A stretch of DNA of 64,000 nt from Petunia secreta (taxonomy: Eukaryota; Streptophyta; Magnoliopsida; Solanales; Solanaceae), in the NCBI GenBank assembly GCA_029990175.1, contig JARKIP010000033.1:14553001-14617000 (forward strand), read 5' to 3'. Under the pieces are notes generated by a model that was not told the DNA's origin, did no database searches, and saw only the letters and a program-made list of their open reading frames with translations. Below are positions 46,062-57,900 of the stretch, piece by piece. Every line of letters begins with the position of its first letter. Positions within the stretch are counted from its first letter, which is position 1. A program made the translations under genes and the position numbers.

Positions 46062-46182
46062 ATCTGTAAAATAAGCACAATAAATTAGCACGATATAATC
46101 AAATTATAAGTTTTTTATGGAATACATTTCTAAAGTAGTGCAAATAATTGTAGTAAAGTAAAAACAACAAACTACGAACATG

Positions 46183-49100
46183 TCAATCATCATCATTCGC
46201 GTTAAGGTCATCGGCTATTTCCTCTTCCTCGCTCGTCTCATCGCTGTCAATAAATTCTTCCTCACTTGTTTCAACGTCATCCATATATTCATCCTCCTCG
46301 TTTGCCCTAGATGTTCCTTCTCCAAAATTAGTCGTGTTTTTTCTACGTCTAACCACCGATTCATCAAACTGTTCATAGATGCCTTCACTATGTTGCAACT
46401 GGTCGGCTAATTCAATATCCGCAATCAAGGGAACGGTAGATACCTCATTTTGATATGCAACATCTAATACATCATCTACTTCCACTCTTCCCACCGGCTT
46501 GCCTTTTAGAACAGCCCACCAATTGGCCTTGGTTTTGGATTTGGCTTTGGCTTTGTTCGTTGTCGGTGGATAAGGAACGTACCACACTTGCTTCACATTC
46601 TGGGCAATGATGAAAGGATCATAATGTCCATATGACCTTTTGTGATTAACTTCAACTATTTTAGAACATGGGTCTACCCTCGTACCCTTTGGACTCGGAT
46701 CAAACCACTTGCAACGAAAAAGCACCAATCTTTTACGAGGCCAACCTACTGTAAACTCTATTTCTAAAATCTCCTCAATCACACCATAGTAATCAAAGTC
46801 TACACCCTGGTCACCAGTACCACCTTTCACACACACACCGCTGTTGTTTGTTTTCTTCCCCAAGGACCATTCTCTAGTATGGAACTTGTACCCATTAACA
46901 AAGTACTTAGACATCCTCTTGTATTTATAATAAGGCACGTGAGATATATCATGCAACAATGAAAAGTTTATGCCATTGTCTGGATTGAGTACCTATATAA
47001 AGTTCAAGATAGTTGTACACATTAAACCAACATATATATATTTATAAATATATATACCAAAAAACTTATGTATTTGTTTATATAATGCTTACAAATTCTC
47101 TAAACCAATCTGAAAATTGTTCATAAACAGCAGAGGCGCCAAATTGTCCAACAAAGTGACTGGATGATGCGTCAGAAAATCTCATTAGTTAAATTACTGA
47201 TGCAACTTGAATGTTAGGTTTTAATGTAAAAAGAAGCATACTTGTAAAAAGGCGTGACATCGGGACAATTCAACAAAACATGAGTTGTAGCTGCTTTTCT
47301 GTCCCGGTCATTGAACTTGCATACTTCGGTCATTAACTTTCCTCTACCAGGTTGATTGAATATAGAAAATGGTGGATAATTCGAATCATTGTTGTCTCCA
47401 TCATCATGTCGATCCGGCCTATTTCGCAAACATGGCACATTTTGATCGAAATAATACGAACAAAAATGAGAAGTTTCTCTAGCCAGGTATGCCTCACATA
47501 TGGACCCCTCAATTTGGTTCCTGTTTTTCACGTCCCGCTTACACTTGCCAATAATTCTGCATAATACATTATATTAATTAATCTACTTGAGATGAATTAA
47601 AAAAATGAGTTAAGGACTAATTTAAGAGACCTTATCTCTCAAAAGGATACATCCATCTACAGTGCACCGGGCCTCCCAATAGTGCCTCTTCCGCGAGGTG
47701 AATTGGAAGATGCTCCATTACATTAAAGAAACCAGGGGGAAAGATTTTTGTCAACTTAGTCGCGACAACAGGAAAGTTACTTTCCAACGAATTAAGATTC
47801 TCTTCCCTCAATGTCTTAGAACACAACTCCTTAAAAAATAGGCTCGTCTCTGTAAGTGGTTTCCAAACTTTATCAAGCAAGCCATTGAATGCAATTGGGA
47901 GCAAGTTTTCCATGAAGATGTGACAATCGTGGCTTTTCATGTAAGTCAATTTTCCTTCTGTCATATCAACACACCTTTCTAAGTTTGAAGCATATCCATC
48001 AGGCATCCTCAAATTCTTGACCCAATCACAAATCATTCTTCTCTCATCCAATCCGAATGTGTAACTGGCCTTGGGAAGCCAAATCGTGTTGCCAACTTGA
48101 GATAAGTGTAACTCAGGTCGCCTACAAAGTTCCTCAAGGTCCAACCTGGCCTTCACATTATCCTTTGTCTTGTTTCTGACATCCATCACTGTATTAAAGA
48201 CAGCCTCGAAAAAATTCTTCTCAATATGCATGGGATCCAGGTTATGTCGAAGAAGATTATCCTTCCAATAAGGCAACTCCCAAAAGATACTTTGTTTAGT
48301 CCAATTATGATCAATACCATAGCCAGGTGCTTTAGATGGCCGTTGGTCAGTTACCTTAGGATACACCTTAACCCTATCCCATATTTCTCCTCCTGACAAC
48401 CTTCGCGGAGGCTCCTCAAAATCAACCTGATTCTTCATAAAAGCATTACTGTTATTCCTAAATGGATGATCCATTGGCAAGAATCGACGGCAACAGTCGA
48501 ACCATGTACACTTACCACCATTTTTCAAAGTGAATGCTTTTGTATCTTCCATACAATAAGGGCAAGCGAGCTTACCAGCAGTGGACCACCCAGACAACAT
48601 TCCATAAGCTGGAAAGTCATTTATTGTCCACATCAAAGAAGCATGCAGTTGAAAGTTCTGTTTCATTGATATATCATATGTTTCCACACCTTCATACCAC
48701 AATAACTTTAACTCATCAATCAAAGGCTGCAAAAATACATCAATCGAGGCTTTCGGGTTATGTGGCCCTGGGATAATGCAATTCAAAAACAGATAAGGAC
48801 TAGTCATGCACATTTCGGGCGGAAGATTGTACGGCGTGATAAATACGGGCCAACAAGAATAAGGTGTAGAGGAGACATCAAAAGGAGTGAACCCATCTAA
48901 ACATAGACCCAACCTTATGTTTCTTGGTTCACTAGCAAATGCCGGATACACCTGATCAAAATGTTTCCATGCCTGACCATCTGACGGATGGCTTAGAATG
49001 CCTGGCTGTTTCGTACGATCATGGTGCCATTATGAGGAGCAGAGCTCATCGACGCATACAACCTCTTTAACCTAGGTATAAGGGATAGGTAATGCATCGA

Positions 49101-49922
49101 CTTAACAGGTATCAGCTTCTTTTTAGGGTTTAAAACCGGCTTGTAACGAGGCTCCTCACAAAATTTACATTTATCTAATTCTGCATCATCCTTATAAAAC
49201 AACATGCAACCGTTGACACAACAATGAATTCTCTGGACAGAAAGACCTAACGTGGAAACCAACTTCTTAGTGTGGTAATAATTAGTTGGTAATGCCATGT
49301 TAGTCGGATTGAGATCATTCATAAGGTCAATGATGGAATCCATGGCTGCTTGACATATACGAAAATCAGATTTAATACTTAACAATCTAACAACAACTGA
49401 CAACTTGGAATGCACTGAGCCTTCGTACAATGGACGACTAGCTTCCTCCAACCGTTTATAGAAGAGTTTTACCTCATCATTAGGAATGTGCTCAATATTT
49501 GGTTGTGATGTACCCGGTTGGGATGGCTCCTCTAGGTACATTCCAAAAGCATCATTAACCATATCGTTCATTCGATAATTATCAAGATCATCCTCGTTTG
49601 AGATCGGACCACTCCCACCGACATAAGCATTTTGAAAATGAACATCACCCTCCACATCCCTAGACTCTCCATGATAAACCCAAACAAAATAATCTGGCAT
49701 AAAACCCTTCCTATAAAGATGCATTTCAACATCTTCCAAATTTTTCCCTTTTATGCACTGGCAGTCCAGACAAGGACACTTAATCTGGCCCCACCGTATA
49801 AAATCATCAAGTGTTTTCGCCTTTTCAATAAAATCTTCAACACCTACTGCAAATTCTGCCCTCATCCCCCGCCGGCCGGGATTATTTCTATTATACATCA
49901 AACTATGACTTTCATTAACCAT
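46183..49922 (-). pseudogene. CACTA TNP2-type transposase
   Basis: Starts at ATG 49922. A transposase-associated domain (about residues 15-90) has PGRRGMRAEF and CPCLDCQCIKGKNLEDVEMH. A one-base frameshift near 49030 separates it from the catalytic part. The Transposase_21 domain (48951 onward) has LGLCLDGFTPFD, CPYCMEDTKAF and HNLDPMHIEKNFFE. DUF4218 (PPGFFNVMEHLPIHLAEEAL) leads to an exon end at about 47636. Next exons: 47556 to about 47233 (KNRNQIEGSICEAYLARE), a short one near 47190-47093, and 46992-46183 with DUF4216 (YYGVIEEILEIEF, LVLFRCKWFDP) and an acidic tail. The first donor reads ATAAGG where GTAAGG is expected. Two lesions therefore disable an otherwise complete gene. Confidence 0.85.
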
Positions 49923-51044
49923 ATCTACACAAAAATTACACGTTTGAGATGCATATTAAATTGCAAATATTTAAACAAACATTTCTTTGATACACTACCA
50001 ATTTTCATAAGATTAAGTAATTGTATAATTTTCTAAGTCAATTATTTTTATATTACTAACTAATTTGTTCTCTAAGATTATCATTTAGTAATTAATAACA
50101 CTTCTCATTTGCAACTTATATTTATTTATTCAAAATGATAAAACTATTTACTTATCTATACTTAGTTGGAGTAATTTAAAACTATTTGCAAACTATTCAA
50201 CTTAGTTGTTGCTCACCACTTATTTGATGAAATGCCTCAAAGAATCTAACTACCAAACTACACTATACACCAACAATTCTTTCTCAAAGCAATACAACAA
50301 CAACAACAACAACAACACTAGTACACACCATTAACAACATTCAACAACAACAACACTACTAAAGGAACCCATTAACAACATTGATCAACAACAACCCATT
50401 CAAAGTGTACTCTTCTCAATGGAACACCAACTTTTTCACTACAACAACCCATTCAAAGTGTTACTTTCCAATTTATCATCTTCTAAATGTGCATTCAATA
50501 ACCCAATTATTTTTTTAACAACACCCACTTTTTCAATCAACCTAATTTTTACAATACCAACAAGAATGTCAAACTAGCTTCAACAATTTCCAAACCAAAC
50601 AACAACACAATGTAACCTAGTTCACAACCAAATAGCAACTACTATGTCATGGATTAATTTCATGAGCTAGAATTCAAAAATAGGAAAAAATGACAAAAAC
50701 GAGCTAAAATTAAATTTAAAAAAAAACTTGGTGTTTCACCATAAAACTCTGGATGGTTTTGTACTCCACCACTACTAATTTACTAATCCCCAGCTTTGAT
50801 AGATGGAAGAACTACAAAAAAATAGATAAAAAAGTTAGGGTTTTCGGATTTGAGGAAAATAGGAAGAAAACTATGAAAATTAAACTTACCAAGTTGTAGA
50901 GGAATGGAATTAAGAGATTAAGAGTGTTTTTTTAATAGATTTGGGTTGGATTTGGCTTTGGAATCGGGTTGAATGGAGAAAGAAAGAAAGGGGAGAAAGA
51001 GAGAGAAGTGGTTGTTGTGTTAAATGAAAAACGGGCTGCTATGC
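49923..51044. other. CACTA 5' region of TNP2 gene
   Basis: AT-rich upstream sequence with a CAA microsatellite (50286-50315) and several 'caacaac' clusters. It probably holds the minus-strand promoter and leader; no coding region was recognised. Confidence 0.5.
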
Positions 51045-51240
51045 CTGTGTTCCTATAGCTGCTGTCTACCGACCGCGTTCGGACCGCTGCGGTCGGTCAG
51101 AATTTTTTAATTCCTGTCCGACCGCTGCGGTCGGCTAAAGTAAAAAAAAATTTAATTAAATTTCATTGAATTATCCCACCGCGTCGGTCGGACAACGTGC
51201 TCCAACCGAATTTCGGTCTGAAAATGCTGTATTTTTAGTA
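51045..51240. repeat. CACTA right subterminal repeats
   Basis: Copies of gaccgcgttcggaccgctgcggtcggt and related palindromes, mirroring the left side. The last twelve bases complement CACTACTAAAAA. Confidence 0.85.
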
Positions 51241-51402
51241 GTGTGGTGACAAAATATATTAACAAAGAAAAATTGGTAGTTGATTACAAGTGAATTAACA
51301 TTGGAAATATGGCATTTGACTACAAGTGAATCAACGTTGGAAATTGAAGAGAAACTGTTTCAACAAAAACAAAGACATATACAACTTTGAATTAAGGGGG
51401 AA

Positions 51403-51646
51403 TGTTGAACATAATTCAAAGTTGAGGGGAAACCTAATTTGATTAGGTTTTATTATTAAGTAATTTATTTAATTCATGCCTAGTTAAGTTTTAAGTAAAG
51501 CCATATTAAAATAGATTTTCTAGTTAAAGTTAAAGTAGGTTCTGTTTTGTTATTATAAATAGGGGTGCTACCCTTTTATTATATGGTGGCGCAGAGAATA
51601 TCATTAAGATCAATTCAATTAAGAGAGTTATTTTTATTCTTCTACA
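51403..51646 (+). repeat. Copia 3' LTR (244 bp)
   Basis: TGTTGAACATAATTC...CTTCTACA, preceded by the tract gaattaaggggga and followed by the TSD ATTGA. Confidence 0.93.
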
Positions 51647-51651
51647 ATTGA

Positions 51652-52114
51652 TACACTAGAAGAATGTCCTAAACATTCCATGTGATAAACAATCAAAGAG
51701 TCAAAATGCTCTTAGTCATTTACCCTATTACAAAAGTCATTCTTTAATTACATTACAGGAATTCACTAGAAATTGTCTTGACTTAATTGTTGTACTATAC
51801 GGTTTCAATTGTCTGAATACCATATATTGTATCACCACACCAATAGAGAGAACATATTGGAGTCATAGTCTCATAACTACAAGTTATACAACCAGGAGTT
51901 CCAGAGTTTTTGCATTCCTTTGCTCTTAATCCAAAGTTTGTTAGATATTACATAATTAAGTAATTATAATATATATTTTGGTTACCAGCTTGTGGTTTAG
52001 ATGCATTATTAGCATAATCCTCAATTTGAGCATGTAAAATTCATGTGTTATTACACGTTATCATTATAAAGAAATATTTCTATGTTTGACCCACGAAAAT
52101 GATATGATTGTTGT
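51652..52114. other. Intergenic, no feature recognised
   Basis: AT-rich sequence without coding signal or a repeat I could name. Confidence 0.55.
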
Positions 52115-52119
52115 GTCCT

Positions 52120-53463
52120 TGATAATAGGCCAAATTTATACATAAAATGGATGTGTTTTATCCATATTTTGGTGCATTCTAGTGACGCTTGATTCTAAAA
52201 AGGTGATAAATTGAACTAATTATTTTTATTTTGATGTATAGGAGGCTAATGGTACCAAAGGGAATTGATATGAGCAAAAATGGAGCCAAAAAGCAAAATC
52301 GAGAGAAATCAGAGGGTGTTGTGCATCACATGACCATAACACAGCCTTTAGACGAAAATTTGATGAAGAAAAATATTGTCGAAGCAGTGAGGTAACTTCC
52401 CATCGCATGGGAGAAGAGAAAAATGATCTTGGAGTGTTTTGGAGTGGATGTGCGTCGCATAGAACTATGAAGGAAGTTCCAGGAATCCTGTGCTATGGTT
52501 GTGCTTCGCGCAACTATAGCACAAGGGCAAAATTTCTGCAGTTTTGTAAAGAGGGGCAGTTTGGTCATTTAGCTCAAGAACGTGATATAAAGGTCTAAAA
52601 GTCGAATTTTTATAAGAGTTCTCAACCTAGAAAGAACAATAAGAAGACGAGGGCAGTGGAGAATAAGGATCTAACGAGTTTGCTTAACTTTTTCAATCCT
52701 TTTCTTGTACTTTATGATTATGGTTGCTTATGTCATGTATCTTGTGAACATGAGTGGCTAATCATCTCTTCTAGAACTTGACGAAACCATATTGGATGAT
52801 GTGCTGAATATTTTATGAATTTATCAAGCTTGGCATTTATTATTTCTGATTATTCAACTATGTTATGATTGCTTTTGATTATAGAGCTCACAATTGAATG
52901 TGCCCTTTATTCTTGTAACTTTTGGAAGAGTGATTCAAGTTAGGGTTAGTTGAATAGCGATACTTTAAACCAAATAATGAATTATTTAGGGAAGAAGAGC
53001 GCGGTGAGTTCGGGAACAACGAACCCTTATCGTGGTCACGTGGGTTGTCCAACTTGTCATCTTGTGTTAACTTAGAAAAGTAACTCTGGATAGTTATTTG
53101 CTTGATATTGGAAAATACTAGCGATAAACTAGGAGCTCACGATCATTAGGAATAGTCAAGCAAGATTGAATGTATAGTATTCAATACATCACTCCGATAA
53201 TTAGAAAATGTCATATCCTGAGCCTTTTAATCTTAAAATCTTCTCTAGTACTTATTACATGTTTTTAGTTTTCATAGTTTATTTCTAGTTTTCATATAAA
53301 AAATTACTTTAATTTTGCTCTTGAACTTGTTTGAACGTACTTGGTAAAAGCTGAGTTACGAATTAACGTTTGCTCCCTGTGAGATTCGATCCTAGACCTG
53401 TAAAATGGGATTATATTTGTTGTGATTGCTCATCCTTTTGAGGGTAAATTTTGGACTTGATTA
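52120..53463 (+). mobile_element. Possible solo LTR, Athila-like
   Basis: A 1344-bp segment from TGATAATAGGCC to GGACTTGATTA, with GTCCT on both sides (52115-52119 and 53464-53468). The right end would be GATCA if one C had become T, matching the opening TGAT. Near the right end, 'tttgctccctgtgagattcgatcctagacct' resembles the closing part of Athila-type LTRs. No primer site or internal region follows. Confidence 0.4.
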
Positions 53464-53659
53464 GTCCTCAGAAATATCTAATTAGTAAACTTAAAAGTAT
53501 ATCTAACAGGAAGAGGAAAGTTGAAAGCAAATATAAGTGCTACCAAAAGGTATAAGCAATTAAGCGTTATGGATGGACTTGATATACCAAAACATGTCTT
53601 CTTTTACTTTTTTCGCAATTTTTAGTTGTTTTGAATGGGTTTGAAAATTTTGGAAGAAA

Positions 53660-54622
53660 ATCTGAAAGTGAAAAATGCCACGAAAAGTCCGGAATTTTGC
53701 TTGGCAAGCATTGAAAGAAGTACTACCAACAAGGGATTTGCTTGCTCGAAAGGTCCTCTAATAAAATGTGTGTCCAACATACCTTCAGGATACCAAAACA
53801 AACCTTCATTACCTAGTACAGTGTGATACAACGAAGCAGGTAAATCTTCTTTGGGGTGGCGGACGGAGGGTAGCTTGCTGCTATAGTGATTTACATCATT
53901 GGTAGAGACTGTAACGCGTGATCAACTTCATGAGACTATCATGCTCCTTTGGGAGATATGGAATGCTTGCAACAACTTGGTCTGGAAAGGGAAAAAGACA
54001 AGACCAAACGCTGTTATACATAGAGCCAATCACTTCTGGCAGGAATGGAAAGCAACTCGTATTAATGGTCATACTTATTTGGTGTCTAAACCAGAACTTT
54101 ATGTTAAATGGTTTCATCCAGATCCGGATACTCTGAAATGCAACGTTGATGCATTTTATGATGTTCCCTCTGGAAGAACAGGGTCTGGTATGCTAATTTG
54201 GGACTCTCATGACATTTTTGTTAGAGAATTTTGCTCACCATTAGAGGCTATATCTAAAGCGCTAATGGCTGAAATTCTTATATTGAGTTGGTTAAAGAAC
54301 TACTATCACACATTCCCGATTGTTATTGAAATAGATTGTTTGGTAGCCAAGCAAGCATTGGATAAATGTGAGAGCAACGACAATTCTTATTTTAATATTA
54401 TTGTGCAAGATTGTAAAACACTCATGTGTGACTTTTCATCTATATCTTTGTCTTTTGTTAAACGGTCAGTGAATCGTGAGCCCACGTGTTAGCTAGAGCT
54501 GCAAGTTCTAAAGTTGATGATATGGTGTGGACTATGCATCCCGCATCTTTAATTCATGATGTACTCAATCACCATTTGAATAATATTGAGCTGATTGCTT
54601 ATAAAAAATAAAAAAAAAAGAG
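53660..54622 (+). pseudogene. L1-type LINE 3' end: zf-RVT and RNase H
   Basis: A zinc-binding RT region (KMPRKVRNFAWQALKEVLPT, RDLLARKV, then stops) lies at about 53669-53850. An RNase H-like RVT_3 domain follows at 53899-54492: KCNVDAFYDVPSGRTGSGML, AEILILSWL and IEIDCLVAKQAL carry the expected acidic residues. After a one-base shift the C-terminus continues AHVLARAASSKVDDMVW to a stop near 54611. An A-rich tail (54602-54622) ends it. Reverse transcriptase and endonuclease are absent, so this is a 5'-truncated insertion. Confidence 0.75.
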
Positions 54623-54987
54623 TTGGAAAAAGGAGGGGATGGGGTGAAAAGAAAGAAATCCTTCAAAATTCAATACTATGTTGTTTTTTCTCTAGTACAG
54701 TATGAGTGAATCCAGTTGATAGATTCTCTTAACAATAATTATAAATGAAGTCAGAAAGTAGAATACCATTACTACTACTGTGTGAGTAGAAATAACAAGA
54801 GTGAGTGCTTTGCTAAAGAGCACAGCATTTCCATTGCCCTAGTTCTTTTTTATCTTCTCCCAGTCTACTTTCTAATACACACTCCAGTTTTCTTACTAAA
54901 ACAAACTTCAAATTTCTCCATAATGCAGTTAACTCACTAACCCCAAACCACTAAAACCCTACACTATTTTTCGTGAGTTAAAAAAAT
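54623..54987 (+). promoter_or_regulatory. Upstream region of pectate lyase gene
   Basis: 365 bp between the LINE tail and the ATG. It includes pyrimidine-rich text and likely 5' UTR (cacactccagttttcttac). No convincing TATA box was fixed, so a core promoter cannot be placed exactly. Confidence 0.4.
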
Positions 54988-57900
54988 ATGGTCCCAAGAA
55001 GCTGCATTGTGATTTTTTTGCTTTTTAGTTCATTTTCTTCCTTCGGTTTGGCAATGTTCATGAATCTCACTACTCTTCCTGGTCAGCATCCTGATCCTGA
55101 AGCTGTTGCTCTTGAAGTTAATAGGTACTATGATATATTGATTTTGTCTAACTTTTGCTCCTCTGTTCTTTACATGTTCTGCTTCCACATAAACTCCACA
55201 ATGTAGGACTCTCACACCCCCCTTTCCCACTATAGTACTAGTATACTACCACATTCTATTCACTTTTCATATTTTCCAACGATAGGATGTCAAAAACTGC
55301 CACCGATGAATGTAAAATGCCTTGTGCACCGTCCTTTTTGTTTAGGGCGTCGAAAACAATTTTTAAAACTTCAACTCCTTGTTTATGTCTTTCTGTTATT
55401 TGCTCTACTTGCTCTTTTGTTCTTTAAATGTTCTGTTTTCTACATAACTTCCCACATTCTTGATTTTTGTTAATAGTACCACAATTTCTTGTTCTTTATT
55501 TTTTTTCCCAAGAATAGGGAGTTAAAACAAATTTCCCCTCTACATTCAGTAACCTTTAAATAATGAGCTATTTTTATTTACAATGTAGGCCTCCCCATTC
55601 TTGAACTTGACTCAATAGTACCACATTTTATTCTTTCTTTATATGTTCTCAAGAATAAGGTGTTAAACAATGAGCCAGAATTCACTTTGATTAGTTGGAG
55701 TTTGATTATTGTTGGAATGAGTTTTCAAAATGCTTTCTGTTTGTTCTTTTGAGGGGGGGGGGGGGGGGGGGGGGCGTTTGAGAATTCTCTTGTTTCTTAT
55801 TGGTTTTGTGAGCTTTTACTTTTTAAATGGTTGTTCATATAGGCAGATATGCATATTTATTGGTTGCTTGGTTTCTCTTTCTTTACTTTCTTCTTTTTCT
55901 GAATATCTTCTTGTAGCCTGTAGAGTGTAGGCCCTCAAATCAGCTTTGGATTTCCTTTCAACCATGGAATCTATTTGCCCCTTTCTCTATCTCTATAGTA
56001 GTATTACTTATGTACTCCATACGTAGCTTTCGCTTCAGAACTCTTACCCGTATTATGACCTAGGGATGTGTTGTGACGGATGATAGTGCATTCATTGTAG
56101 CATGAATCCGAATTAGTCGGACAGTGAAAATCAAATATGTTACTCTATACAGCAGAAGAACTTTTGCCATGTTAGCACAGAATAACTAATTTAGACTGGG
56201 AAACAATCTATGCATCTACTCTGTTGTCCAAAAAGCTTTAACTATGTCCAACTCTAAAATATTCCTACTCAATCTTTTATTTAAGATCTAACTTATATAC
56301 ACTGATACTGACATAAAAAAATCTCTACATTATCAGTACATTTTATCTGTTGCAGCATTTACATGGTTATTGTACAAAAGTTCAATTTCTATTGTTAATG
56401 TACTGCAGAAAAGTTAATGCATCACTCTCAATACTCCAATCAAGAAGAAAAATGCTATCCTACACCAACAGTGATGAATCCTCTTGCCAAACTGGAAACC
56501 CTATTGATGATTGCTGGAGATGTGACCATAATTGGCAATTAAATCGCCAAAGATTAGCAGATTGTGCTATAGGTTTCGGACAATATGCATTAGGTGGCAA
56601 AGGTGGTCGTTACTATGTTGTCACTTCTTCATCTGACCCTGACCCTGTCAATCCTCCACCTGGCACTCTCCGATACGCCGTCATTCAAGAAGAACCATTA
56701 TGGATTGTGTTTGCAGCCAACATGGAAATTAAACTCTCAGAAGAACTCATTTTCAACTCATATAAAACATTAGATGGTCGTGGAGTTAATGTTCATATTA
56801 CTGGTGGAGGGTGCATAACGTTACAATATATTTCTAATGTTATTATTCATAATATTCATGTACATCATTGTTATGAATCTGGTGAAACTAATGTTAGATC
56901 TAGTCCTACACATTTTGGTTATAGGACAAAATCAGATGGTGATGGGATATCAATTTTTGGATCCAGGGATATTTGGATTGATCATTGTTCACTGTCAAAT
57001 TGTAAAGATGGTTTGATTGATGTAGTTATGGGGTCTACTGGGATTACAATATCAAATAATCATTTTTCGCATCACAATGAGGTTATGTTATTGGGCCATA
57101 GTGATGATTATTTACCAGATTCAGGGATGCAAGTGACAATTTCTTTTAATCATTTTGGGAAGAAATTAATTCAGAGAATGCCAAGGTGTAGAAGAGGGTA
57201 TATTCATGTTGTGAATAATGATTTCACAAGATGGGAAATGTATGCAATTGGAGGAAGTGGTAATCCTACTATCAACAGTCAAGGAAATAGATATATTGCT
57301 CCCTTTGATCCTTTTGCCAAAGAGGTACACACTATTTCTTTCACTTTTAATTTCAGTTTGTTGTTTTTATTTTACTTTTTTCCCAAAGTGTTACACATTG
57401 CACTATAAGCATTACATGACATGCCAAAAGAAAACGATATGCTTGTATATTTCTTTTGTCTTAGTAAGATTAGTTGATTTACTACTTCATCCTGTTTTCA
57501 AAAATTTTGCATCCATAAAATATGGCCAGAGTAATATTTATTAAAGGGAAGCACTCCACAGCATATGCTTAATTATTTATGTGCTTTAAAGCGAGATATC
57601 TAGTCAAGAATAAGTAAATTTTTTCAATCCTAATATATCCCTTAATAGTTAGTATATGCTATCACATGGGATAGAGAAAAGTGTTTCTACAAACTACTAA
57701 GAAATTTATTTATACGTCATAAGGTCATGTAATAATATTTGGTGGTCAAGTTGCATTGGATGCCCAATTGAGATGTCTTTTGTGGGACATGCAGGTAACA
57801 AAAAGAGTGGACACAGAAGAAGGAAAATGGAGAAACTGGAATTGGAGAAGTGAAGGGGATGTAATGGCAAATGGAGCATACTTTGTGGCCTCAGGTGAAG

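Larger units (their letters stand above)
43588..51243 (-). mobile_element. CACTA (En/Spm) transposon with two genes
   Basis: Right end, read inward, is CACTACTAAAAATACAGC. The left end is TACTACTAAAAATCAGGG, that is CACTA with its first base changed to T. Target duplications TGG lie at 43585-43587 and 51244-51246. Subterminal regions (43600-43990 and 51045-51240) are packed with GC-rich palindromic motifs around CCGACCGC and GCGGTCGG. A TNP2-type transposase gene (49922-46183) and a TnpA-type gene (46061-44292) are both on the minus strand, in that transcriptional order. One terminal base, a frameshift, a donor mutation and one stop codon are the visible lesions. Confidence 0.93.
43031..51646 (+). 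mobile_element. Small Copia element containing a CACTA insertion
   Basis: 244-bp LTRs (43031-43274 and 51403-51646) start TGTTGAACATAATTC and end CTACA/TTACA, with perfect duplications ATTGA (43026-43030 and 51647-51651). The primer site TGGTATCAGAGCT is at 43275. Internal Copia sequence is short: a gag scrap with GHHQKSCKFSDEQVN near 43440-43510, and 51247-51402 at the other side. Apart from the CACTA insertion the element has under 1 kb, so it was non-autonomous. Confidence 0.92.

Noticed and set aside
45653..46078. Alternative minus-strand frame overlapping the TnpA first exon
   Set aside because: The neighbouring frame has consistent splice phases through five exons; this one is its shadow.
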